The position numbers and the translations under genes are program-made. The notes beneath the pieces were generated by a model. That model was not told the origin of the DNA, made no database searches, and saw only the letters and a list, made by a program, of their open reading frames with translations. Of a DNA stretch of 64,000 nucleotides, positions 19,326-29,243 are shown in pieces. Origin of the DNA: CALMEC01 sp963777565 (lineage in GTDB: Bacteria > Actinomycetota > Thermoleophilia > Miltoncostaeales > Miltoncostaeaceae); contig CAVZQZ010000001.1 of the NCBI GenBank assembly GCA_963777565.1, forward strand, positions 1 to 64,000, read 5' to 3'. How positions within the stretch are numbered: the stretch's first letter is position 1; each line of letters opens with the position of its first letter.

Positions 19326-19664
19326 ATCGCCAGCAAGCGTCGCCGACGGCCGACCGCCGGCCCACCACCCGTGAAGAACCCCCGGCACGAAGCGAAGCTC
19401 GCCGAGGGCGGGGACGGCAAGACGACGAAGAAGCTGCCGCCCGGCGCGCCGGTGGCGCCGAGCGCGCGCAGCGTCCTGTTCCGGTCGTTGATGGCGTCGG
19501 CGGTCTTCTATCTGATCCTCTCGCTGAGCGGCGGCTCCTCGGGGTCGAACCTGGTGCTCGTCGCGATCATGTTCGTGTTCCTGCTCGGCTTCGGATACCT
19601 GTTCGACCGCTGGTTCTATCGCTGGCGGCTGCGACGCTGGGAGCGCCGGCGCGCCGGCGGCTGA
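19326..19664 (+). CDS. Small two-helix membrane protein, unknown function
   Basis: The frame encodes about 112 residues: a very basic N-terminal third (SKRRRRPTAG, KTTKK), then two hydrophobic segments (FYLILSLSGGSS side and LVLVAIMFVFLLGFGYLF) and a basic tail (WRLRRWERRRAGG). A strong AGGAGG at 19313-19318 ends 7 bases before ATC at 19326, making ATC the best-placed initiator. The only ordinary alternative in frame is GTG at 19370, without a ribosome site. The gene sits between ftcD and hisS in the same direction. I do not recognise the family. Confidence 0.6.
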   Translation: MASKRRRRPTAGPPPVKNPRHEAKLAEGGDGKTTKKLPPGAPVAPSARSVLFRSLMASAVFYLILSLSGGSSGSNLVLVAIMFVFLLGFGYLFDRWFYRWRLRRWERRRAGG

Positions 19665-19679
19665 GGCGCCTCCCACCGC

Positions 19680-20919
19680 ATGCCACCACGCGGAACACGC
19701 GACATCCTCCCCGCGGAGGCCCGCCTGCGCGAACGGGTCACGAGCACCGCACGCGAGGTGTTCGAGGCCTACGGCTACGGGCGGATCCAGACGCCGACCT
19801 TCGAGGAGACGGAGGTGTTCTCCCGCGGCGTGGGGGAGAGCACCGACATCGTGCGCAAGGAGATGTACACCTTCGTCGACGGCAGCGGCCGGTCGCTGAC
19901 GCTCCGGCCGGAGGGCACGGCGCCCGTGGTGCGGGCGTTCGTCGAGCACGGGATGCACAAGCAGCAGCTGCCCGTGAAGCTCTGGTACCTCGCGCCGATG
20001 TTCCGCTACGAGGCTCCGCAGGCGGGCCGGTACCGGGAGCACACACAGATCGGCATCGAGGCGATCGGCAGCGACGACCCGCTGCTGGACGCCGAGGTCA
20101 TCTGCGTGCTGGCCGACGTCTACGGACGGCTCGGCGTTCCCGGCGTGACGCTCAAGATCTCGAGCATGGGCGACCCCGACACGCGGACCGACTACCGCCC
20201 GAGGCTCGTCGCCTACCTCGATGCCCACGCCGACCGGCTCTCGGCCGAGGAGCGGGAACGCCTGCGGGACAACCCTCTGCGCCTGTTCGACTCGAAGGAA
20301 CCGCGCGTGCGGGAGATCATGGCGGGGGCGCCGACGGTGCTGGCCCACCTCAGCCCGGCGGCGACAGGCCCACCACGAACGGGTGCTCCAAGCCCTCGAC
20401 GCGCTCGGCATCGCGTACGTCGAGGACCCGGCGCTGGTGCGAGGGCTGGACTACTACACCAAGACGGTGTTCGAGTTCACATGCGACCGGCTGGGCGCGC
20501 AGTCCGGCATCGGCGGGGGCGGCCGCTACGACGGGCTCGTGGAGCAACTCGGCGGCCCGCCCACTCCTGGGATCGGCTTCGGCAGCGGCGTGGAGCGCAT
20601 CACGCTCGCGCTCGAGGCGGCCGATCTCGCGGGCGGGGAGCCGGTACTCGACTGCTACGTCGCGATCCCCGACGACGACCTGCGCCTGCGACTCATGCCG
20701 CTCCTTCGGCAGCTGCGGGCGGCGGGAATCCGCTGTGACAGCGACCTCCGCGGGCGCGGCCTCAAGGCGATGCTTCGCCAGGCGGCGAGCCTCGGGGCGC
20801 GTAACACGGTCATCATCGGGCCCCGCGAGCACGCCGCCGGGGTCGCCACGGTGCGCGACATGGCCAGCGGCGACCAGCGTGAAGTCCCACTCGACCAGCT
20901 TGCGGAGGCGCTTCGATGA
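19680..20919 (+). CDS. hisS: Histidyl-tRNA synthetase (one frameshift near 20359)
   Basis: It begins MPPRGTRDILPAEARLRERV, the usual HisRS start, and shows motif 1 and motif 2 (YLAPMFRYEAPQAGRYREHTQIGIEAIG). The product charges tRNA-His. After residue about 226 (LAHLSPA) the sequence moves to the next frame, where the histidine-binding blocks GLDYYTKTVFEF and GGGGRYDGLVEQLGG, motif 3 GIGFGSGVERI and the anticodon domain follow. A single extra G in CGGCGGCG near 20359 accounts for it. The stop overlaps the aspS start (ATGA), giving the common hisS-aspS pair. About 413 residues once corrected. Confidence 0.92.
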
Positions 20920-22695
20920 TCGGATCCGACCGGTACAGAACCCACACCTGCGTCGGCGCCGCGGACGCCGGCGGCACGGTGCGGGTGGCCGGATGGGTGC
21001 ATCGGCGGCGCGACCACGGCGGGCTCATCTTCGTCGACCTGCGCGACCGCAGCGGCATCGTGCAGCTCGTGTTCGACCCCGAGGCGGCGCCCGAGGCGCA
21101 CGCCGCAGCCCACCGATTCCACAACGAGGATGTCGTGAGCGTCGTCGGGAAGGTCACCGCACGCGACGCGAAGAACGTCAACCCGAACATCGCCACCGGC
21201 GCGGTCGAGCTGCGCGTCGTGGACGTGGAGCTCCTGTCGGCGGCCGACCCGCTGCCGTTCTCGGTCGAGGACGAATCCCAGGAGGCGAGCGAGGAGATCC
21301 GGCTCACCTACCGCTACATCGAGACGCGCAGACCGCGGCGCCTGCGCGCCCTGGAGCTGCGCGGCGCGGATCGCGCGGGCGACGCGACGGGTGCTCGACG
21401 CCGAGGGCTTTCTCGAGGTGGAGACCCCGATCCTCATCCGGTCCACCCCGGAGGGCGCCCGCGACTTCATCGTCCCGAGCCGTCTTCAGCAGGGCAAGTG
21501 GTACGCGCTGCCGCAGTCGCCGCAGCTCTTCAAGCAGCTCCTGATGGTCGGTGGGCTGGAGCGCTACTACCAGATCGTCCGGTGCTTCCGCGACGAGGAT
21601 CTGCGGGCCGACCGCCAGCCTGAGTTCACCCAGGTCGACATTGAGGCGTCGTTCGTGCAGCCCGACGACATCTTCCGGCTCGTCGAGGCGATCCTCGTGG
21701 CGCAGGCCGAGGAGGCGGGTGTGACGCTCGTGGCGCCGTTCCCGCGCATCGCGTTCGCCGACGCGATGGCCAGGTACGGTACCGACCGCCCCGACACGCG
21801 CTTCGGGATCGAGATCGTCGACTGGACCGCGCAGGCCGCCTCCTCCGGTCTCGGGATCTTCGAGAAGGCCGTCGCGGGCGGTGCGGTCGTGCGCGGAATC
21901 CGCCTTCCCGGTGCCGGCGCGGGGCTGTCGCGCAAGGACCTCGACGGGCTCGTGGCCGAGGCGCAGGAGCTCGGCGCGAAGGGTCTCGTGTGGGCGGTGG
22001 CGGGGGAGGACGGCCTTCGCGCGTCCGTCAAGGCCGAGTTCCTCGGCGGTCTCGCGGATGCCTTCGACGCGGGCGCCGGCGACCTCGTCTGCCTCGTGGC
22101 CGATGCCGAGGAAACGGCGCTCGCGGTGCTCGGGACCCTGCGGGTGCGGCTTGCCGAGCGCTTCGGGCTCGTGCCGGACGGCGCCTGGGCCCCGCTCTGG
22201 GTGACCGATTTCCCGCTGGTGGAGTGGAATGCCGACGAAGAGCGGTGGGACGCCCGTCACCACCCCTTCACGTCGCCGCGTCCCCAGGACATCCCGCTGC
22301 TTTCGACCGACCCGGGCGCGGTCGTCGCCCAGGCGTACGACGTGGTGCTGAACGGCCTCGAGGTGGGCGGAGGGAGCATCCGGATTCACGATCGCGACGT
22401 CCAGGAGGCCGCCTTCGCGGCGATCGGGGTGGACGCCGAGGAGGCGGAGGAGAAGTTCGGATTCCTGCTCCGCGCCCTGCGGCTCGGCGCGCCCCCGCAC
22501 GGGGGGATCGCACTGGGCTTCGACCGGCTCGTGATGCTCCTGCTGGGGGAGCGGTCGATCCGTGACGTCATCGCCTTCCCGAAGACGGCGACCGGCCAGG
22601 ACCCCCTCACCGGGGCCCCGGCGGAGGTCGACGAGCACCAGCTGCGCGAGCTGTCGGTCCGCAGCGTGGCGCCCGCGCCGCGCGCCGGCTCCTGA
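20916..22695 (+). CDS. aspS: Aspartyl-tRNA synthetase (one frameshift near 21370)
   Basis: It begins at ATG 20916. The N-terminal anticodon domain includes GWVHRRRDHGGLIFVDLRDRS. After LRALELR the frame changes and continues ATRRVLDAEGFLEVETPIL, motif 2 FRDEDLRADRQPEFTQVDIE, the bacterial insertion domain and motif 3 GIALGFDRLVMLLLGE. One missing or extra base near 21370 is enough. About 592 residues. The His in RRRDHG is the variant often seen in AspRS that also charge tRNA-Asn for later amidation, but the nearby KN(V)NPN segment resembles discriminating enzymes, so specificity is open. Confidence 0.93.
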
Positions 22696-22738
22696 CCAGC
22701 GGTTTTTCGCCGATTGGCGGGGTCAGCGAACCGCCGCC

Positions 22739-22761
22739 GCGGGTGTTAAGCCCACGGGACC
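22739..22761 (-). repeat. REP-like repeat copy (TTAAC core)
   Basis: On the minus strand GGTCCCGTGGGCTTAACACC is a diverged copy of the intergenic repeat family described at 24019-24106, 53906-54028 and 55128-55187. It lies between aspS and the secreted protein gene. Confidence 0.5.
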
Positions 22762-22807
22762 TGCTGCCGAAGAAGCAGTAGGTCATCGAACGTGGAGGTG
22801 TTCGACA

Positions 22808-23869
22808 GTGTCCCCCACCGACACTGCTCATCAGGCAGACAAGCGCGCCGGGGTCCGGACGGCCCGCGGGCGCACGATCGCGGCGCTCATCGGTGCTGGA
22901 GCGCTCGTGGCGGTTCCCCTGACGGTCCAGGCTGCCGACGGCGGCGGTCTGGCGCGCGGTGACCAGGTCACCCCGAGCAAGAACACGCCCGCCGTCGTCA
23001 AGAGCTCGTTGCGCAGTGACGGCCCGGTCGTCATCGCGTTCCTGCTCCCGGGAATCACCGAGGACGAGATCGTCCAGAAGCGGCTCAACACGCTTCGCCA
23101 GAACACGAAGTTCCGCGACACCAAGTTCATCGTCTACCGGATCACCGCGAAGACGAACCTCGGTGATCTGCCCACGATGTTCTCGGTGAAGTACACCCCG
23201 GCGGTCGCGGTCATCCAGGGCGACGACAAGCTTGCGAACGTGTGGCGCGGCCTCGTGGACGAGGACATCATCGCCCAGTCGCTGATCGACGCCCGCGCCG
23301 CGGTTCCGCACGCGCTGAAGGTCCCGGCCCGCAAGGGCGGGGTGAGCGGCGCTCCGGGCGGCATTGCGCTCGCGCGGCGCGTGAACGCCCACTATGCGAA
23401 GGTTCCGGGTCTCGGAGCCGACTTCTCCGGGAGCTTCGGCGGCGTCGCCGGCGCGACCGGTTCGAGTCAGACGCGGCTCGTGGACGGCAAGGCCCGCGTC
23501 ATGGGCGGCAAGGCGGCGGTCGGCGGCAAGAGCGTCGACCTGGTCATCAACCGCACGGGTCTCTACTCGAAAGCCGCGGGCGCGACCTGCTGGACGCGCA
23601 CGGCGACCTCGAAGGCCGTCTCCGGTCTCGGCGACCCGGTCATCCCGCTCCGGGGCGTGCGGTTCGCCGCGCCGGTCAAGGCCACGGACGGGGCGACATT
23701 CTCGCTCAAGGCCACGGACCTGCTCGGCCAGTACGGCGGTGGGACGTTCGAGTACACCATCGACGCGACGACGCTGGAGGTCACGGCGGTGACGCACGGC
23801 GCGACGAAGGCGACCGTGACGGCGCTCGCGAAGGCACCTGCGATCGGCAAGCCGAACAAGATCTGTTGA
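22808..23869 (+). CDS. Secreted protein with thioredoxin-like fold lacking CxxC
   Basis: This 353-residue protein starts at GTG 22808 (GGAGG at 22794, 9 bases before). Residues 20-45 are a signal peptide or anchor (RTIAALIGAGALVAVPLTVQAAD). Residues 65-165 look like a thioredoxin fold: strand GPVVIAFLLPG, strand KFIVYRI, then FSVKYTPAVAVIQ with the cis-Pro position and a C-terminal helix. The position of the redox CxxC is PGITE instead, so it cannot do disulfide chemistry. Residues 190-353 form a beta-rich domain with repeated VxGKAxVGGKSVD strands and two Cys, somewhat like lipoprotein LprG/LolA-type folds. No function can be assigned. Confidence 0.75.
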   Translation: MSPTDTAHQADKRAGVRTARGRTIAALIGAGALVAVPLTVQAADGGGLARGDQVTPSKNTPAVVKSSLRSDGPVVIAFLLPGITEDEIVQKRLNTLRQNTKFRDTKFIVYRITAKTNLGDLPTMFSVKYTPAVAVIQGDDKLANVWRGLVDEDIIAQSLIDARAAVPHALKVPARKGGVSGAPGGIALARRVNAHYAKVPGLGADFSGSFGGVAGATGSSQTRLVDGKARVMGGKAAVGGKSVDLVINRTGLYSKAAGATCWTRTATSKAVSGLGDPVIPLRGVRFAAPVKATDGATFSLKATDLLGQYGGGTFEYTIDATTLEVTAVTHGATKATVTALAKAPAIGKPNKIC

Positions 23870-23898
23870 GGCTCGTCCGATACGGATGTCGGACGTCT

Positions 23899-23920
23899 GG
23901 GGCTCCCTTCGGGGAGCCCC
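23899..23920 (+). terminator. GC-rich terminator hairpin with TTCG tetraloop
   Basis: GGGGCTCCC (23899-23907) pairs perfectly with GGGAGCCCC (23912-23920) around TTCG. It lies 30 bases past the stop of the secreted protein gene. No clear T-tract follows. Confidence 0.75.
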
Positions 23921-24018
23921 GGCGCGTTAACGGCACGCATTCGTCACGAACCACGAAACCTCCGAAGGGAGCGATCCCCGCCACGCCTGGGAAAACAGAC
24001 TCTTTGCAGGGACAAACC

Positions 24019-24106
24019 CGTCCCGGGCGACGAACAGTCATCACAGACGCCGAAACGGTGCCCGGGCTTAACAGTGGTCACGAACGACGAAACTGTTGCC
24101 CGGGAC
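24019..24106 (+). repeat. REP-like repeats: one single copy and one inverted pair
   Basis: A copy at 24019-24039 (CGTCCCGGGCGACGAACAGT) is followed by an inverted pair at 24057-24106. Its left copy, GGTGCCCGGGCTTAACAGT, and right copy, ACTGTTGCCCGGGACC, form a hairpin with a 7-bp GC stem (24061-24067 with 24098-24104) and a 6-bp inner stem. The loop contains TCACGAACGACGAA; the same words (GTCACGAACCACGAAAC) recur at 23949-23966. Confidence 0.6.
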
Positions 24107-24399
24107 CGTGCGCGCGCCGCGCTGGCGCGAGCCGGGTGCGTTCACCGGCGGCTCGGTTGCTTGCGGGGAGGCGGAGAAGGGTCTAACGTCCGAGGTGCCC
24201 TGTCGTGTGCGTGTCGGATCAGCGACCTGAGCCAACACGATTGACACGGGAGGCGAGGTCGAGGCGTCGCCCGGTGCGCCGTCTTGCACGCCACCCACCT
24301 GCTTATGCAGGCCCAGTCACTTGCCGCCCACGGCACGCTGGGGCATGTCCGCGTACGCTCGCGTCGAGTCGTGCGAGGGTCCCGTGGTAGCCTCGCCGC
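24107..24399 (+). other. Non-coding stretch before the IscU-MnmA gene
   Basis: About 290 bases with no supported ORF. TTGACA occurs at 24241 without a good -10 partner. TAGCCT at 24388-24393 lies 6 bases before the GTG at 24400, the spacing expected of a -10 box for a leaderless transcript. Confidence 0.4.
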
Positions 24400-25849
24400 G
24401 TGCCGCCGTACCCGTCTCACGCGATGCGCCATCTGGCGGCGCCCGTCGGGGCCGGCGCCATGCCCGACGCCGACGCCGTCGGCGAGTCGGGCAGCGCCGC
24501 GTGCGGCGACCTGGTGCGCATCCAACTTCGTGTCGGCAATGGACGCGTCGCCGAGGCGCGCTTCCAGGCGTTCGGGTGCGGCGCCGCGACCGCGGCGGCG
24601 AGCGCGGCCTGCGCGGCGGTGACCGGAGCCCCGCTCAGCGACGCCCTGCGGGTGTCGGCCGACGACCTCGACCGGGACCTCGGGGGACTCGGCGCCGATC
24701 GCCGCCACGGCCCGGACATCGTCGAGGACGCGGTCGCCCGCGCGCTCGAGCGGTGGTATTCCGATCGGCTCGGCACGGCTGGGCTGCCGCTTGCCCGTGA
24801 TCGCGTGGCCGTGGCGATGAGCGGGGGTGTCGACAGCGCCGTGGCCGCGCTGCTGCTCCGCGACGCCGGGTACGACGTCGTCGGCGTGACCATGCGGCTG
24901 TGGCACGACCCGGCCACGGCGGCGGCCGAGCGCTCCTGCTGCTCGCCCGAGACCGTGCAGCTCGCCCGCGCACCGCGCACGCACTCGGCATCCCGCATGT
25001 CACGATCGACGTCGCCGAGCGCGTTCCGGCGCGGGCGTGGTGGAGGACTTCATCGCCGGGTACCGGGCCGGCCGCACCCCCAACCCGTGCGTCACCTGCA
25101 ACGGGCACGTGCGCTTCAGGATGCTCGCCGACGCCGCCGCGCTGCTCGGTGCGCGGCGGCTCGCCACCGGCCACTACGCCCGCGTCGCGTCCGGTGCCGT
25201 CGCCCGAGCCGTCGACCGCGAGCAAGGACCAGAGCTACATGCTCGCCATGCTCGAGCGCGACATGGTCGAGCGCCTCGAGTTCCCGCTCGGCGAGCTCAC
25301 CAAGGACCGAGGTCCGCGCGATCGCCCGGGCGGCGGCGCTGCCGGCCGCGGACGCCGTGGAGAGCCAGGAGGTCTGCTTCGTCGGGGTCGGCGGGTACGT
25401 GCCGTTTCTCGAGCGAAACGCCGGAATGGGACCCGCGCCGGGCCCGGTCGAGGACGAGATGGGGCGGCAGGTGGGCACTCATGACGGCTACTGGCGCTAC
25501 ACCGTCGGCCAGCGCCGTGGCATTGGCATCGCCGCCGACGGCCCGATGTACGTGCTGCGGACCGACGCCGGGACGCAACACGGTGACCGTCGGTTCGCGC
25601 GAACGGCTCACGGCGAGGGCGTTGGAGCTCCGGCCGTACACCCTCAAAGAGCCGGTTGAGGGGGTCCAACTGGAGGTTCGAGTGCGATACCGTGGCAGGG
25701 CCCTACGCGGACAGGCTCGCCCGACGGCCCACGGCCTTCGCGTCACCCTGGATGACCCCGCGGACGGCGTCGCCCCGGGGCAGACCGCCGCCCTGTACCG
25801 GGACGGTAGGCTCATCGGCGCCGGAATCATCTTCGAAGGGAACGGTTGA
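24400..25849 (+). CDS. mnmA: IscU-like domain fused to tRNA 2-thiouridylase MnmA (frameshifted)
   Basis: Residues 1-125 from GTG 24400 match the IscU/NifU scaffold: DADAVGESGSAACGD (Cys35) and FGCGAATAAASA (Cys60). The third cluster Cys, normally in a HC motif, is Gly (RRHGPDIVEDAV, position 104). From residue 135 the protein is MnmA: P-loop AMSGGVDSAVAALLL, catalytic Cys in TPNPCVTCN, ATGHYAR, the second Cys in SQEVCFVGVGGYVPFL, and the TVGQRRGIGI and beta-barrel C-terminus. MnmA adds sulfur to the wobble uridine of tRNA-Lys/Glu/Gln. Single-base indels near 24970, 25020, 25215, 25310 and 25575 break the frame but all motifs are kept, so I treat it as intact. The fusion suggests sulfur or Fe-S supply is coupled directly to tRNA thiolation. 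Confidence 0.85.
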
Positions 25850-25850
25850 G

Positions 25851-26450
25851 GTGGACATCGCGTGGGCTGACGTGCTGCGGGGAGCGCTTTCGTTCTTTCT
25901 CGTCATCGCCGGAGTCGGCATCGGGTATGTCTGCTTACGCCTCGGTGGCATGTTCGGCCGCCTGTCGGTCAGCGTGCGCGAGGTCACCGACGAGGTCGTG
26001 CCGATCCTGTCGAGTGCCCAGACGACCGTCGACGGGATCAACCTCGAGCTGTCGCGCGTCGACGAGATCATGGTGACCGCCGTCAACGCCACGAAGGGCG
26101 CCGAGAAGACCGTCACCTCGATCTCCAACGCCGTCGCCGCGCCCGCCAAGAAGGCGTCCGGGTTCGCCGCCGCGGCGAAGGAGGCGCTGGCGACCTTCAG
26201 GGCGCGAAGGGCCGCTGGCCCCGACACCGTCGCGGAGACGCCCCCGGCACCAGCCCCTCCCGCGGCCTCCGCGGAGACGCCCCCGGCACCGGCGCCTCCC
26301 GCGGCCGTGGCGGAGGCCGCTCCGATCGACTCGACGCGCAACGGCCATGGGTCCGAGACGCCGCCGGAGCTCCCGCCCGAGCTCCGTAACCGCGGTCGCG
26401 GCCCCAGCATGTCGCAGATCTCCTGGGCCCTCCCGAAGCGCCGCACATGA
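25851..26450 (+). CDS. DUF948-type membrane protein
   Basis: This 199-residue protein starts at GTG 25851, one base after the mnmA stop. There is one N-terminal membrane helix (FFLVIAGVGIGYVCLRLGG), then a helical region with heptad-like spacing (VREVTDEVVPILSSAQTTVDGI, NLELSRVDEIMVTAVNATKG), which is the DUF948 pattern. An Ala/Pro-rich tail follows. The tail contains a 39-bp tandem duplication (26232-26270 and 26271-26309; ETPPAPAPPAA twice). These proteins are anchored with a cytoplasmic coiled coil; their role is not known. It overlaps the next small gene by ATGA. Confidence 0.75.
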   Translation: MDIAWADVLRGALSFFLVIAGVGIGYVCLRLGGMFGRLSVSVREVTDEVVPILSSAQTTVDGINLELSRVDEIMVTAVNATKGAEKTVTSISNAVAAPAKKASGFAAAAKEALATFRARRAAGPDTVAETPPAPAPPAASAETPPAPAPPAAVAEAAPIDSTRNGHGSETPPELPPELRNRGRGPSMSQISWALPKRRT

Positions 26451-26662
26451 AGAAGTTGGTCCTCGGGGTCGGCGCGCTCGTCGCCGCCTGGCTCTTCTCG
26501 CGTGGCGCGAAGGATCCCCGTGAATGGCCGCGCCGGCTGCCGCAGGAGCTCACGGCGCTGTGGAACGACATCGACGACGCCTTCGGGGCGGCACGCCGCG
26601 CCGCCGCGCGTCAGGAGAAGGATTTCGAGGATGAGCTGCGCCGGGCACGCCGAGGGGAGTGA
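26447..26662 (+). CDS. Small membrane-anchored protein, unknown
   Basis: This 71-residue protein has its ATG (26447) overlapping the stop of the DUF948 gene. One short N-terminal hydrophobic segment (LVLGVGALVAAWLFS) is followed by a charged helical tail (DIDDAFGAARRAAARQEKDFEDELRRARRG). Coupling to the DUF948 gene suggests the two products act together. A pair of this kind just before alaS is seen in other actinobacteria and firmicutes, but no function is established. Confidence 0.65.
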   Translation: MKKLVLGVGALVAAWLFSRGAKDPREWPRRLPQELTALWNDIDDAFGAARRAAARQEKDFEDELRRARRGE

Positions 26663-26689
26663 GCAGGCGCTGGTAGCATTCCATCCCCG

Positions 26690-29243
26690 ATGACGACCCA
26701 CGAGATCCGGCGGCGCTTCCGCGAATACTTCGAGGAGCGCGGGCATCTGGCGGTCGCATCCGCACCACTCATCCCGTACGAGGACGACCCCACGGTCCTG
26801 CTCACGATCGCGGGGATGCAGCCGCTCAAGCGTACTTCCTCGGGACCGCCCGCCCCCCGGCACCCCGCGCATGACGAGCTGCCAGAAGTGCTTCCGAACC
26901 CTCGACATCGACCAGGTCGGGCACACCGCCCGCCACCTCACGTTCTTCGAGATGCTCGGCAACTTCTCGATCGGCGACTACTTCAAGCGCGACGCGATCC
27001 GCTTCGGCTGGGAGTTGTCCACGGAGGTCTTCGGCTTCGACCCGGAGCAGATCTGGATTACGGTGTTCGAGGGCATGCAGGGCGTCCCGGCGACGACGAG
27101 GCGATCGAGCACTGGGTCGACGTCGGCGTCCCGCGCGAGCGCATCCAGGCCCTCGGCGAGTCCGAGAACTTCTGGAAGGCTGGGTCCGAGCGGTCCGTGC
27201 GGGCCGAACACCGAGCTGTACCTGGACCGCGGCCCCGCGTTCGGGCCTGAGGGCGGTCCCGCAACCGGCACCGACCGGTACCTCGAGTACTGGAACCTCG
27301 TGTTCATGCAGTACGACCGCGCGATCGACGGGACGCTCACCGACCTGCCGGCCAAGAACGTCGACACCGGCGCCGGCCTCGAGCGCATCGCCGCGATGAT
27401 GCAGGACGTGCACTCCGTCTTCGAGACCGACGCGTTCTGGCCGCTGATCGAGTGGGCCGAGCGCAAGAGCGGCCGCCCCTACGGCAAGAACGACCGGGAC
27501 GACCGTGCCCTGCGCGTCCTCGCCGACCACGGCCGGGCGATGACGTTCCTCACGACCGACGGGGTGCGGCCCGGAAACGAAGGGCGCGACTACATCCTGC
27601 GGCGCATCATCAGGCGGGCCATGGCCGAGGGTCGAGCATCGGCCTCGTGCCGGAGGACATGCCCGAGCTCGCGCGGGAGGTCGCGGCGCTCTGGGGCGAC
27701 GCCTATCCCGAGCTCACCGAGCGCTCGTCCGAGGTGGTCGACGTGATCGGCGCCGAGGCGGAGCAGTTCGCGCGCACGCTGTCCCAGGGCAAGCGGCTCC
27801 TCGACGAGGTCATCGGCCGCTCCGGCGAGCGGGTCTCCGGCGACGACGCCTTCCGGTTGCACGACACGTTCGGCTTCCCCCTGGACCTCACGCTCGACGC
27901 CGCGGAGGCCGCGGGCCTGGCCGTCGACGTCGACGGGTTTCGAGCGCCTCATGGGCGAGCAGCGCGAGCGCTCGCGCGACGCGCAGGCACGTGATCAGGA
28001 CGTCGCCGCGGCAGCGGCGGAGACGCTCGCGGTCGGCAGCGTCCCCGGCGAGTTCGTCGGCTACGACGACTGGTCGGTCACCACGACCGTCACCGCCGCG
28101 CAGCCCATGGAGGGAGGCGAGGCGCTCGTCAAGCTGGCCCGCTCCCCGTTCTACGCCCAGGGCGGCGGCCAGGTGTCCGACTCGGGGCGCATCGTCGGCC
28201 CGAACGGCACCGGAGCCGTGATGGAGATCTACCGCGTCGGCGACGACCAGGTGATCCGGCTTCGCGTCGACGGTCAGATCGACGACGGCGACGAGGTCGA
28301 CGCGATCGTCGACGCCCCCACCCGCCGGCAGACGCAGGCCAACCACACCGCCACACACGTGCTCCACTGGGCGCTCCGGGACGTCTTCGGCACCACGACA
28401 CGCCAGGCCGGGTCGTATGTCGGGCCCGACAAGCTCCGGTTCGACTTCACGCTCAAGGAGCGCATGAGCGATGACCAGCGCGCCCGCATCGAGTCGATGG
28501 TCAACGATCGGGTCGTGGAGGACACACCCGTGTCGTGGCGCGTGATGCCGCGGGCCGAGGCGGACGCGCTCGGCGCCATCGGCCTCTTCGGCGAGAAGTA
28601 CGGCGACGAGGTCCGGGTCGTTGCGGCGGGGGAGTTCTCCAAGGAGCTCTGCGGCGGCACACACGTGTCCCGAACCGGTGAGATCGGGCCGTTCAAGATC
28701 GTCTCCGAGGGTGGCATCGGCTCCGGTACCCGGCGGATCGAGGCGATCACCGGCGCCGCCGTGGTGGAGTGGTACGAGGCCCGTGCGCGGGAGCTCCAGG
28801 AGCGACTGGCCGAACGCGACGAACGGATCCGCCACCTCGAAGGCGAGCTCAAGCGCGCCCGAAGCGGGCGGGTGGACGCTGCGGCCCTGGCAGGCGAGGC
28901 GACCACCGCGGGCCTCGTCAGCATGCTGGTCCGCGAGGTCGAGGCGGAGGAGATGGACGACCTGCTCGCCGTGAGCGACCAGGTCAAGGCCCGCCTCGGC
29001 GACGGTGCGGTCGTCGTGCTGGGTGCGCGCGCCGACGGCAAGGCGATGCTCGTCGCGAACCTCGCGCCCGCCGCGATCGCCGCGGGTCTGTCGGCGGGCG
29101 ACATCATCAAGCAGGTCGCTCCGATGGTGGGAGGTGGGGGTGGCGGCCGTGAGGGCATGGCCCGCGCCGGGGGCAAGGACCCGGCCGGCCTGCCGGAGGC
29201 GCTCGAGGCGGCCAAGGCGATGATCGAGGAGCGGACCGGCTGA
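26690..29243 (+). CDS. alaS: Alanyl-tRNA synthetase (several frameshifts)
   Basis: It starts at ATG 26690 (MTTHEIRRRFREYFEERGH). The full AlaRS order is present in three frames: aminoacylation core (TARHLTFFEMLGNFSIGDYF, YLEYWNLVFMQYDR, AKNVDTGAGLERIAAMMQ), helical domain, editing domain with zinc residues NHTATHVLHWAL and CGGTHVSRTGEIG, and a C-terminal DHHA1 domain ending in a Gly-rich loop. Frame changes near 26830, 26868, 27090, 27185, 27632 and 27936 are single-base gains or losses mostly in short G or T runs. Corrected length is about 850. TAGCAT at 26674-26679 is a likely -10. It overlaps ruvX by four bases. Confidence 0.93.

Noticed and set aside
22724..22731. Sigma-28-like -10 (GCCGATTG) before the secreted thioredoxin-fold gene
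   Set aside because: No AAAG-type -35 box at 11-12 bases upstream, and it is 77 bases from the start with no supporting context.
24019..24106. CRISPR array
   Set aside because: Repeats are few, diverged, differently oriented and unevenly spaced, without spacers or cas genes.
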